From NCBI GenBank assembly GCA_947475465.1, contig CANJLK010000009.1, positions 23,442 through 87,441 of the forward strand: a stretch of DNA of 64,000 nt, read 5' to 3'. Numbering within the stretch: position 1 is the stretch's first letter; each line of letters starts with the position of its first letter. Under the pieces are notes generated by a model. It was not told where the DNA came from. It was given only the letters and a program-made list of their open reading frames with translations, and did not search any database. Origin of the DNA: Caulobacteraceae bacterium. GTDB taxonomy: Bacteria > Pseudomonadota > Alphaproteobacteria > Caulobacterales > Caulobacteraceae. A program made the position numbers and the translations under genes. Below are positions 34,305 through 42,578 of the stretch, in pieces.

Positions 34305-37300
34305 ATGTCGATGAAGAAGTTTGCCGGCGGCGCTGCGCTGTCGGTTCTTGCCATGGCGGCCGCGTCCGCCGTCTACGCCCAGGAAACCACCTCCGCCGCA
34401 CGCGGCCAGGTGACCGCTGGCGGCACGCCCGTCGCCGGCGCCTCGGTGCAGTTCGTTCACACGCCCTCCGGCACGCGCATGACGACGTCCTCCGAAGCCA
34501 ACGGCGGCTATGACGCCCGCGGCCTGCGGATCGGCGGTCCCTACACCATCACCGTGACCGGCAAGGGCCTGCCGCCCAAGGTGCTCACCAACATCTTCCT
34601 GACCGTCGGCAAGACCAGCGACATCAACATCGACCTGACCGGCGCCAATGAAGTCGAGGAAGTCGTCGTCACCGCCGCCGGCGTGAAGGACACCGACCAG
34701 GGTCCGAAGACGGTGCTGAACCGCCAGGCGATCCAGGACGTGGTGAGCGTCAGCCGCGACCCGCGCGACCTTGCGCGCCGCGACATGCTTGTCGCCGCTG
34801 ACCTCAACCCCACGCGCGGCGCGGCGGTGAACTCGGGCGGCATCTCCATCGCCGGCTCCAACCCGCGTTACAACCGCGTGGCTGTGGACGGCGTGTCGGC
34901 CCAGGATCAATTCGGCCTGAACCAGGGTGGCCTGACCACCGCCCGCGGCCCGGTCAACCTGGACGCCATTGAGCAGTTCGCGGTGGCCGCGGTGCCGACC
35001 GACGTGGAAAACGGCGACTTTGTCGGCGGCGCCCTGAACCTGGCGCTGCGCTCCGGCACCAACACCGTGCACGGCGCGATCTTCTACAATTACCTGAACG
35101 ACGGTCTGGTGGGGAAGAAGAGCGAAGACACCACCATAAAGACCCAGCAATCGCAGACCAACTACGGCATGTTCCTCTCGGGTCCGATCTGGGAAGACCA
35201 CGCCTTCTTCGCCGTTTCGTATGAGGATTATGAAACGCAGATCACGACGGGCCTTGGCGTGGTGGGCTCCGGCGCTCCGAACATCTTCATCCAGAACGGC
35301 ACCCAGGCGACCCTGGACAACTTCAACAGCATCTTCTCGAAGTATACGAGCAAGTTCAACGCCATGGGGATCGCCCCGTCGCAGCCGTTCTACGACAAGA
35401 AATATTCCGCCAAGATCGACTGGAACATCACCGACAGCCAGCGAGCGAGCCTGACCTATCGCTACTCCGAATCGTCCGGCGTGGCCTCCACCTCGTCCGG
35501 CGTCACGACCCTGCAGCTGGATTCCGGGAACTACGCCAAGTACGACAGCGATAAGGCGGTGACCTTCGAACTGCATTCGAAGTGGTCCGACCGCCTCACG
35601 ACCCTGTTCAAGGCGACCACCCGGACCTTTATCGACAACCAGACGCCGCCGAGCGGTCAGAACTACGCCGACGTGCGGGTCTGCACGCGCGACGCCACCG
35701 TTCAGCCCCTGGCCCAGAGCGTCCTGATCGGGGGCTGCGAAACCCCGTTCGACCAGATCAACTTCGGTCCGGACCAGTTTCGTCATAAGAATGCGCTGAG
35801 TGAGAAGGAATTGCGCTTCCAGCTGACCGGCGAATATTCGATGGCCCCGAACCTGTTCAAGTTCGGCGCACAGGCCCGCCAAGCGAAGCCCTTCGACATC
35901 TTCATCCCCGCGTCGCACGGGGTCTACTATTTCGACTCGTTCCAAGATTTCGCGGCCGGCAAGGCCAGCGAACTGCAGTACACGAACACCGTAAGCGGGA
36001 ACCCGCTCGACGCCGCTTTCAACTCGACCTACTGGACCTACTCCGGGTTCTTCCAAGATACCTTGCAGATCACTGACGATCTGAAGGTGGCGGCCGGCGT
36101 GCGTTACGACCGCTACTCGATGACCGACAAGCCGGGCCTCAACCCCAACTTCCTGGCGCGCAATGGCTACACCAACCAGAAGACCATCGATGGCCTGCAG
36201 GTCGTCATGCCCCGCTTCTCGGCGGAATGGCGCGCGACGCCCGACCTGAAATTCAGCACGGGCTTCGGCGTGTTCTCTGGCGGGACGCCGGACGTGATCA
36301 CCGGGGCGCCGTTCTACAACAACGGCTACAACCAGACCTCGGTCGATATCCGTAGGCTGGTGAACGCTCAGGGCGTCACAACCGGCTTCACCGAAGCCAA
36401 CAACACGGCCGGGTTCACGCCGGCCATCGGTATCACGGCCCTGGGCGGCGATCCGCTCGCCGCCGCTGCGTTCCAGGGGGCCGGTCTGAACACCGATCCG
36501 AACTTCGGCTACCAGGTCCCGGGCGTGGTGTCGCAGTTGCAGAGGGGAACGCTGGGCGGCGGGCCGCCGGTCATCAGCCCGGTCGGCGCGGTCATCGCTC
36601 TAGACCCGACCTTCCAGATGCCCGCGCAATACAAGGCGTTCCTGTCCGCTCAGTGGGACGTGTGGGGCGGCTGGCACATCGGTGCGGACCTCGTCGCGAC
36701 CCAGGTCCAGCATGACGTCACCTACACCGATGCCCGCGCCAAGCCGCTGATCATCAACGGCGTCCAGCAGTTCCTCCCGGACGGCCGGATCCGCTACGAC
36801 GGCTTCGCCAATGGCTTGATCCCCGGCAAGGCCGACAACAACGTGCCGGGTTCGAACAACGATCTGATCGTCAAGAACACCTCCAAGGGCAAGTCCTACA
36901 CGGCCGCCATCACCCTCTCGAAATCCTGGGATTGGGGCGGCGAGTTCTCGATCGGCTATGCCAGGCAGTCCATGAAGGATGTCAGCGCGGGCCTGTTCTT
37001 TGGCACCACCGCCGGTTCGCTCTATGGCAGTGTCCCGGCCTTGTCAGACCCGAACAAGGACTACCTGGGCCGGTCGGTCTATGAAATTCCCAACCGCTAC
37101 AAGGCCGAGTTCGGCTATCACCACAGCTTCTTCGGGGACAACGAGACCCGCGTCAGCCTGTTCATGGAAGTCCAGGATGGCCGGCCGTTCGGCTTCACCT
37201 CCGGCGACTTCACCGGCGGCCGCGGACCAGTGTTCGGCGTCACCAAGACCGCCCAAGCGCTCTATGTGCCGGACTTCAACGCGCCGAGCGCCACCAACCC

Positions 37301-37736
37301 TCTGAAGTTCGGCATCGTCACCTTCGCGACGCCGCTCGACCTCCAGAATTTCAAGCGCTACGTGAACAATTTCCACCTCCCGAACGGCCAGTTGGTCGAC
37401 AAATATTCCAACGACAACGCCCCGGTGAAGGGGGTGAACATGTCCCTCAGCCAGCAGTTCCCGACCTTTGTCCCGGGCCACAAGATCCGGGTCCAGGCCG
37501 ACATCCGCAACGTGCTCAACCTGCTGAACAACAGCTGGGGCCGGGTGGACGAGTATTCGGACACGATCAAGCTGGCGAGCGTCCGCTGCGTCAATGCCGC
37601 CGGCGCGACAGTGACGACTGCCGACGCGGGCTGCGCCGGGTATCTCTACTCCAACGTGCCGACGACCGTGCAGAAGAACATTAATCAGCCGGCTTCGCTG
37701 TGGTTCGCGCAGATCAGCCTGCGCTACGAGTTCTGA
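34305..37736 (+). CDS. OAR-like TonB-dependent receptor with carboxypeptidase-regulatory-like domain
   Basis: A 1143-residue outer-membrane receptor. After a signal peptide (ASAVYAQE) comes a CarboxypepD_reg-like domain (about 35-105, RGQVTAGGTPVAGASVQF), a TonB-box-like EVEEVVVTAAG, then a plug (ISIAGSNPRYNRVAVDGVSA, GGALNLALRSGTNTVHGAIF) and a large barrel ending in LRYEF. OAR-type receptors take up large substrates such as peptides or glycans; none can be named here. Start ATG 34305 has AAAGGGGA upstream, and a T-tailed terminator follows the stop. Confidence 0.9.
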   Translation: MSMKKFAGGAALSVLAMAAASAVYAQETTSAARGQVTAGGTPVAGASVQFVHTPSGTRMTTSSEANGGYDARGLRIGGPYTITVTGKGLPPKVLTNIFLTVGKTSDINIDLTGANEVEEVVVTAAGVKDTDQGPKTVLNRQAIQDVVSVSRDPRDLARRDMLVAADLNPTRGAAVNSGGISIAGSNPRYNRVAVDGVSAQDQFGLNQGGLTTARGPVNLDAIEQFAVAAVPTDVENGDFVGGALNLALRSGTNTVHGAIFYNYLNDGLVGKKSEDTTIKTQQSQTNYGMFLSGPIWEDHAFFAVSYEDYETQITTGLGVVGSGAPNIFIQNGTQATLDNFNSIFSKYTSKFNAMGIAPSQPFYDKKYSAKIDWNITDSQRASLTYRYSESSGVASTSSGVTTLQLDSGNYAKYDSDKAVTFELHSKWSDRLTTLFKATTRTFIDNQTPPSGQNYADVRVCTRDATVQPLAQSVLIGGCETPFDQINFGPDQFRHKNALSEKELRFQLTGEYSMAPNLFKFGAQARQAKPFDIFIPASHGVYYFDSFQDFAAGKASELQYTNTVSGNPLDAAFNSTYWTYSGFFQDTLQITDDLKVAAGVRYDRYSMTDKPGLNPNFLARNGYTNQKTIDGLQVVMPRFSAEWRATPDLKFSTGFGVFSGGTPDVITGAPFYNNGYNQTSVDIRRLVNAQGVTTGFTEANNTAGFTPAIGITALGGDPLAAAAFQGAGLNTDPNFGYQVPGVVSQLQRGTLGGGPPVISPVGAVIALDPTFQMPAQYKAFLSAQWDVWGGWHIGADLVATQVQHDVTYTDARAKPLIINGVQQFLPDGRIRYDGFANGLIPGKADNNVPGSNNDLIVKNTSKGKSYTAAITLSKSWDWGGEFSIGYARQSMKDVSAGLFFGTTAGSLYGSVPALSDPNKDYLGRSVYEIPNRYKAEFGYHHSFFGDNETRVSLFMEVQDGRPFGFTSGDFTGGRGPVFGVTKTAQALYVPDFNAPSATNPLKFGIVTFATPLDLQNFKRYVNNFHLPNGQLVDKYSNDNAPVKGVNMSLSQQFPTFVPGHKIRVQADIRNVLNLLNNSWGRVDEYSDTIKLASVRCVNAAGATVTTADAGCAGYLYSNVPTTVQKNINQPASLWFAQISLRYEF

Positions 37737-37766
37737 TCACGGGCCTTCGGGCATGACCTAGATGAA

Positions 37767-37795
37767 GGGCGGTCCGGCGACGGGCCGCCCTTTTT
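37767..37795 (+). terminator. intrinsic terminator after the OAR-like receptor
   Basis: A 9-bp stem (37767-37775 with 37782-37790, one T-G pair) and TTTTT at 37791-37795. Confidence 0.9.
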
Positions 37796-37878
37796 CTGTG
37801 CGGTCTTGACGCCAGCGGGTCCCAAGCCCATTTCCGCCTGCCTTTTCCCCAGCGCCGAGCCCCGGATCCGCCCCGCCG

Positions 37879-38871
37879 ATGACCCGCACCGTTCCCGCAG
37901 AGTGGTCACCGCACCGGGCCATGTGGCTGGGCTTTCCCAGTCATGCGGAGCTTTGGGAGGACGACCTCGAACCGGCGCGGGCCGAAGTGGCGGCGCTGGC
38001 CCGCGCCCTGGCGGGACCGGGCGGCGAGCGCGTGCGGCTGATGACCGGCTCGCCCGAGGGCCAGGCCGCGGCGCGGGCGCAGCTGGGCGGGGTCGACGGC
38101 GTCGAGGTTGTCCCGGGCGCCTTTGGCGACATCTGGCTGCGCGACACCGGCCCGATCTTCTCGGGCGCCGGGCCGCAGGGGTTCCGGTTCAACGGCTGGG
38201 GCGGCAAGTACGCCCTGGAGCATGACGACACGGTGGCCGCCCAGATCGCCCAGGCGGCGGGCGCGACGCTCGAGCCCCACGACTTCATCCTGGAGGGCGG
38301 GGCGCTGGACCACGACGGGGAAGGCACGGTGCTGACCACCCGCCAGTGCCTGCTGAACCCCAACCGTAACCCCGGCTGGACGCAGGATGCCGCCGAGGCG
38401 GCGCTGGCCAAGGCCCTGGGGGCGAAGAAGGTCCTTTGGCTCGGGGACGGGCTCGTCAACGACCACACCGACGGACATGTCGACAACCTGGCCCGGTTCG
38501 TGGCGCCGGGTGTGGTGGCCTGCCCCATGGCCTTTGGCCGGGCCGACCCGAACGCTCGGGCCTATGACGCCGCGGCCGAGGCCCTGGCCGGCATGACCGA
38601 CGCGGCGGGCCGCCGGTTGCAGGTGGTGCGCATCCCCTCGCCGGGCTGGATCGACGGGCCGGACAAGGACTGCGTGCCGGCCAGCCACATGAATTTCCTG
38701 ATCGCCAACACCGCGGTGATCGTGCCCCTCTACGCCGACCTGCCCGGGCGCTACGCGACCCAGGCGCTGGAACAGCTTTTCCCGGAGCGCAAGGTGATCG
38801 GCCTGCCGTCTATCGCGATCCTGACCGGCGGCGGCTCGTTCCACTGCATCACCCAGCAGGAGCCCGCCTGA
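37879..38871 (+). CDS. aguA: agmatine deiminase
   Basis: A 330-residue guanidino-group deiminase that turns agmatine into N-carbamoylputrescine. The motifs are WLRDTGPIF, DHTDGHVDN and the nucleophile Cys in GGGSFHCITQQ, all at expected places. It overlaps aguB (TGATG), giving a complete agmatine-to-putrescine route. Confidence 0.94.
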   Translation: MTRTVPAEWSPHRAMWLGFPSHAELWEDDLEPARAEVAALARALAGPGGERVRLMTGSPEGQAAARAQLGGVDGVEVVPGAFGDIWLRDTGPIFSGAGPQGFRFNGWGGKYALEHDDTVAAQIAQAAGATLEPHDFILEGGALDHDGEGTVLTTRQCLLNPNRNPGWTQDAAEAALAKALGAKKVLWLGDGLVNDHTDGHVDNLARFVAPGVVACPMAFGRADPNARAYDAAAEALAGMTDAAGRRLQVVRIPSPGWIDGPDKDCVPASHMNFLIANTAVIVPLYADLPGRYATQALEQLFPERKVIGLPSIAILTGGGSFHCITQQEPA

Positions 38872-39749
38872 TGGCCCGCACCCTGAGCGTCGCCGCCCTG
38901 CAGACCCACTACGACACCGACCTGGCCGGCAATATCGCCCGCACCGCCGACCTCATCCGACAGGCGGCGGACCGAGGCGCGCAGGTGATCTTGCCGTCGG
39001 AGCTCTTCCAGGGCCCCTATTTCTGTGTCGCCCAGGAGGAGCGTTGGTTCGCCCAGGCCCATCCCTGGCGCGAGCATCCCTGCGTCACCGCCCTGGCGCC
39101 GCTGGCCAAGGAGCTTGGCGTGGTGCTGCCGATCTCGATCTTCGAGCGCGAGGGGCCGCACTATTTCAACAGCCTGGTGATGATCGACGCCGATGGCGCG
39201 CCGCTGGGCGTCTATCGCAAGAGCCATATCCCCGACGGCCCGGGCTATATGGAGAAGTATTATTTCCGGCCCGGCGACACCGGCTTCAAGGTCTGGGACA
39301 CCAGGTTCGGCCGCATCGGCGCGGGCATCTGCTGGGACCAGTGGTACCCGGAATGCGCCCGGGCCATGACGCTGATGGGCGCCGAGGTTCTGCTCTATCC
39401 GACGGCGATCGGGTCGGAACCGCACGATCCCACCCTCGACACCGCCCAGCCGTGGCGCAGGGCCATGCAGGGCCATGCGGTGTCCAACGTCATTCCCGTG
39501 ATCGGCGCCAATCGCACGGGCTTCGAACCGTGGGCGGACTATCCCGGCGGCGGGCAAGGGTTCTACGGCTCCAGCTTCATCGCCGACCACCGGGGCGACC
39601 TGGTCGCCGAGTTCGGGCGCGAGGACGAGGGCGTGCTGACAGCGACCTTCGATCTGGACTTCCTCAGCCGTCACCGCGCTGCGTGGGGGTTCTTCCGCGA
39701 CCGGCGGCCGGACCTCTATGGGGCCCTGACCCAGGGCCGTCCGGCTTGA
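38871..39749 (+). CDS. aguB: N-carbamoylputrescine amidohydrolase
   Basis: A 292-residue nitrilase-superfamily enzyme that hydrolyses N-carbamoylputrescine to putrescine, CO2 and ammonia. The Glu-Lys-Cys triad is in LPSELFQGPYF, YRKSHIPDGPGY and GAGICWDQWYPE. It is coupled to aguA upstream and to a GNAT gene downstream (TTGA overlap). Confidence 0.94.
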   Translation: MARTLSVAALQTHYDTDLAGNIARTADLIRQAADRGAQVILPSELFQGPYFCVAQEERWFAQAHPWREHPCVTALAPLAKELGVVLPISIFEREGPHYFNSLVMIDADGAPLGVYRKSHIPDGPGYMEKYYFRPGDTGFKVWDTRFGRIGAGICWDQWYPECARAMTLMGAEVLLYPTAIGSEPHDPTLDTAQPWRRAMQGHAVSNVIPVIGANRTGFEPWADYPGGGQGFYGSSFIADHRGDLVAEFGREDEGVLTATFDLDFLSRHRAAWGFFRDRRPDLYGALTQGRPA

Positions 39750-40279
39750 TCGAAACCGAGCGGCTGGTGTTGCGCCGCTGGCGCCCGGCCGACCATGCGC
39801 CCTTCGCCGCCATCAACGCCGATCCCCGGGTGGGCGACTGGCTGGGCGGCGTCCGCACCGCTGCGCAGACCGACGACCAGATCGCCCGGATCGAGGCCCA
39901 TTGCGCCCGCCACGGCTATGGCTTCTGGGCGGCGGAGCGCAAGGCCGACCGCCGGCTGGTGGGGATGATCGGCCTGAAGTTCCACGAGGAAACCCCGCCC
40001 GGGCCCTGTGTCGAGGCGGGCTGGCGCCTGGCGCACGATTGCTGGGGCCGGGGCCTGGCCACCGAGGGCGCGGCCGCGGCGCTCGCCTGGGGGTTCGACC
40101 ACCTGGAGGTTCCCGAGATCGTGGCCTTCACCGCCAGGGCCAACCTGGCCTCACAGGCGGTGATGCGGCGGATCGGCATGGTCCATGTCCCGGCGCGGGA
40201 TTTCGACCACCCGGCTCTGCCGGCGGACCATCCTTTGCGGTCCCATGTGATGTTCGCGGCCCGGCGGCCCGGTCAGTAA
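39746..40279 (+). CDS. GNAT N-acetyltransferase, RimJ/RimL type
   Basis: A 177-residue acetyltransferase. ETERLVLRRWRPADHAPF opens the fold, and the acetyl-CoA-binding motif is WGRGLATEGAAAALAWGFD, with ARANLASQAVMRRIGM after it. The start is TTG 39746, overlapping the aguB stop. Its place in the aguA-aguB operon allows a polyamine or diamine substrate, but this is inference. Its 3' end overlaps the convergent phosphatase by 7 bp. Confidence 0.85.
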   Translation: MIETERLVLRRWRPADHAPFAAINADPRVGDWLGGVRTAAQTDDQIARIEAHCARHGYGFWAAERKADRRLVGMIGLKFHEETPPGPCVEAGWRLAHDCWGRGLATEGAAAALAWGFDHLEVPEIVAFTARANLASQAVMRRIGMVHVPARDFDHPALPADHPLRSHVMFAARRPGQ

Positions 40280-41064
40280 GCCTCGCAGCTTCTGGCCTTC
40301 GGCGCCCGCGCCAGCTCGATCTTCGCCCTGGCCAGGTCAGCGCGGAACGCCGGCTCGGCATGCAGGCGGGCGACCATCACCGAGGCCAGTGTGTCGCCGG
40401 CCGCCACGTCGCTGGCGAAATGGACACCGCAGACCACGCGGCTGAAGCCGGTCTCCCGCCCGGCGGTCATCAGGGCCGATGCATGGGCGGGCTGGATCTC
40501 CGCCAGGATGAGAGCCCAGGCCCAGCCGGTCATCGAATGGCCGGACGGGTAGGAGGCGTTGGTGTCCATCCACTTGGCGCGGGGAATGCAGATGGGCCGC
40601 TCGTCGCCGACCATCGGCCGGCGGCGGTCGTAGAAATCCTTGGCGGGCTTGCTGACGCTGCGGACGTCCAGTTCGATGCGGTGGATCATCCGCATGGTGG
40701 TTGGCGTGCGGCGCTCGCTGATGTCGCGGCCGATGGCGCAGGCGTAGCGCTTCAGGGCCCCGCCGCTCCAAAGATCGTTGTCCAGCTGCGCCAGCTTCCA
40801 GCGGGCGGTGTCGATATAGACCCGCGTCTCCTCGTAGATGGCCCGGTCGGCCTTGCCCTGCGGGCTGTCGGGAGCCGGCGGCGGGCCAAGGATCAGCTTG
40901 GCGTCGAGGACATCGGGCCTGAGGTAACCGGTGAGTTTGGTGGGGACCGGCTGAGCCATCGAAGGGTCGAGGCTGGTCGTCGCCGGTTCCGGCGCGGCCG
41001 CGGCCAAGGGGATCGCCAGCATCAGGGTAAGGGCAAAGGCGGCCAGGTGTCGGTTTCGGATCAC
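40273..41064 (-). CDS. class A acid phosphatase, PAP2 family
   Basis: A 263-residue exported enzyme. The start is GTG 41064; a signal peptide (AAFALTLMLAIPLAAAAPEP) follows. The three phosphatase motifs are KDFYDRRRP, SYPSGHSMTGWAWA and SRVVCGVHFASDVAAG, which fits PhoN/PhoC-type periplasmic non-specific acid phosphatases. It overlaps the GNAT gene tail to tail and is divergent from the SapC gene. Confidence 0.9.
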   Translation of the reverse strand: MIRNRHLAAFALTLMLAIPLAAAAPEPATTSLDPSMAQPVPTKLTGYLRPDVLDAKLILGPPPAPDSPQGKADRAIYEETRVYIDTARWKLAQLDNDLWSGGALKRYACAIGRDISERRTPTTMRMIHRIELDVRSVSKPAKDFYDRRRPMVGDERPICIPRAKWMDTNASYPSGHSMTGWAWALILAEIQPAHASALMTAGRETGFSRVVCGVHFASDVAAGDTLASVMVARLHAEPAFRADLARAKIELARAPKARSCEAY

Positions 41065-41241
41065 GGGTGCTCGCTCTCGCGCCACGGCGGGCGCCGCTGG
41101 GCCGCAGATTGAAGACCCTGCGCTGGCGGCGCGCAAGCCAATGGGCCGCATTTGCCCGGCTGGGCGCGATCGGTTAGAAGCGGCGACCTTGCGCGTGGGC
41201 GGCTTCGCTCCTTTTGCGCTCCTCGATTTCGAAGGCGATCC

Positions 41242-42039
41242 ATGACGACCACCACCCAGCCCGGGGCGGGCCAGATCTCCGGCAATGTGCTTTTCTATTC
41301 CAAGCCCGAGCCGCTCTCGCCGGAAATGCACAACAAGCTCGGCGTCAGGCGCATGGATGGGCCGTTCGGCTTCGCCAAGGAAGGCCACGCCGTGCCGTTG
41401 ACCGTCGGCGAGTTCGGCCTGGCCGCGCTGACCGGTCCGATCATCTTCGTCGGCGACGACAAGCTGCCGATCGCGGTCATGGGCCTGAACGCCGGCGAGA
41501 ACATGTTCGTGCAGGACAACGGCCTCTTCGAGCCGGGCGTCTACATCCCGGCCTATATCCGCCGCTACCCCTTCATCTTCGCCAATGACGATGCCGGCAA
41601 GCAGATGGTGCTGTGCATCGACCGCGGCGCCGAATTCATCGTGCCGGGCGGCGACATGGCCTTCTTCGAGAAGGACAACCAGCCCACCGAATACACCAAG
41701 GGCTGCATCGAATTCTGCAACAACTTCGAGGTCGAGCGCCAGCGTACGATGAGCTTCGTCCAGATCCTCAAGGACCTGGACCTGTTCGAGACCAAGGTGG
41801 CGGAATACACCCCGATCAACCCCGACGGTTCGCAGGGCGAGCCGCAGAAGATCGCGGAATATTTCGGCGTCTCGGAAGACAAGCTGAAGACACTTCCGGA
41901 CGCGAAACTGGCCGAGCTCCGCGACAACGGCGCGCTTGCCCAGATCTACGCCCACATGATGTCGCTGGTCGGCTGGGATCGCCTGATCGCGCTGGCCATG
42001 GCCCGCGCGCCGCAGACCCCGGCGGCCGCGAACAGCTAG
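41242..42039 (+). CDS. SapC-family protein
   Basis: A 265-residue protein matching the SapC family of alphaproteobacteria: FGFAKEGHAVPLTVGEFGLA, RRYPFIFANDD and EFCNNFEVERQRT are recognisable. The family was named in connection with S-layer secretion loci, but its biochemical role is not settled. ATG 41242 is used; the upstream open frame has no ribosome site. A stem-loop follows the stop. Confidence 0.85.
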   Translation: MTTTTQPGAGQISGNVLFYSKPEPLSPEMHNKLGVRRMDGPFGFAKEGHAVPLTVGEFGLAALTGPIIFVGDDKLPIAVMGLNAGENMFVQDNGLFEPGVYIPAYIRRYPFIFANDDAGKQMVLCIDRGAEFIVPGGDMAFFEKDNQPTEYTKGCIEFCNNFEVERQRTMSFVQILKDLDLFETKVAEYTPINPDGSQGEPQKIAEYFGVSEDKLKTLPDAKLAELRDNGALAQIYAHMMSLVGWDRLIALAMARAPQTPAAANS

Positions 42040-42041
42040 CC

Positions 42042-42066
42042 TTTCCCTCTCCATCGGGGAGGGAAA
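42042..42066. terminator. stem-loop between convergent genes
   Basis: An 11-bp stem (42042-42052 with 42056-42066, one T-G pair) with a 3-nt loop lies between the SapC and MaoC-like stops. TTT/AAA ends allow a weak U-tract in either direction. Confidence 0.65.
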
Positions 42067-42459
42067 TCAGCGGGCGAAGACGCCCCGGGTGAGGCAGGAG
42101 AAGACCAGGCGCCCGGCCTCGTCCAGCAAGTCGTGCTGGGCGATGACGATGCCCTTGCCTTCGCCCACCGGGTCCTTGGCCATCACCGTCATGCGGCCCC
42201 GCAGCAACTCACCCACGGGCGGGTTGCGCACCCAGCGCAGGGCGTCGACGCCCAGGCGCTTGGTCTGTGGCCAGTCGGTGTGGGCGATGGCGTCGAGCTT
42301 GGCCCAGATCGCGAAGACCATGGCGTCCGGCGCCCCGCGCTCAAGCGCCCAGCCCGGGGTGAAGGCGGCGATGAAGGTCGCAAGCGCGGCTTCCTCGACG
42401 GCGGCCGCGCCCAGGGAAACCACCTGGCCGATCTGGATGTCATCGAATGCGGCTGGCAC
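42067..42459 (-). CDS. MaoC-like hot-dog-fold protein
   Basis: A 130-residue protein that opens with FDDIQIGQVVSLGAAAVEEA as MaoC/FAS1-like dehydratases do and continues with LGVDALRWVRNPPVGELLRG. The usual hydratase Asp/His pair is not clear, so activity is uncertain; acyl-CoA dehydratase or thioesterase-like function is the guess. The start is GTG 42459, with AAGGAT upstream. Confidence 0.75.
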   Translation of the reverse strand: MPAAFDDIQIGQVVSLGAAAVEEAALATFIAAFTPGWALERGAPDAMVFAIWAKLDAIAHTDWPQTKRLGVDALRWVRNPPVGELLRGRMTVMAKDPVGEGKGIVIAQHDLLDEAGRLVFSCLTRGVFAR

Positions 42460-42578
42460 GGGCGATCCTTGGCTGAGACGCGCTTGGGCGCGGCGGATTC
42501 GCCGATCATGGCGGGCGCCGGGTGGTCAAGTCGAGCCTCGCTTTGCGTGATCGGCCAAGCCGGGCCATATAGCCGGCC

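Noticed and set aside
34221..36056. 611-codon minus-strand open frame opposite the OAR-like receptor
   Set aside because: Composition is typical of antisense frames (His/Gly/Arg/Val-rich) with no motif; the receptor on the other strand is convincing.
41065..42054. Upstream in-frame extension of the PAP2 phosphatase across the SapC gene
   Set aside because: The signal peptide begins at GTG 41064; the extension is antisense to SapC.
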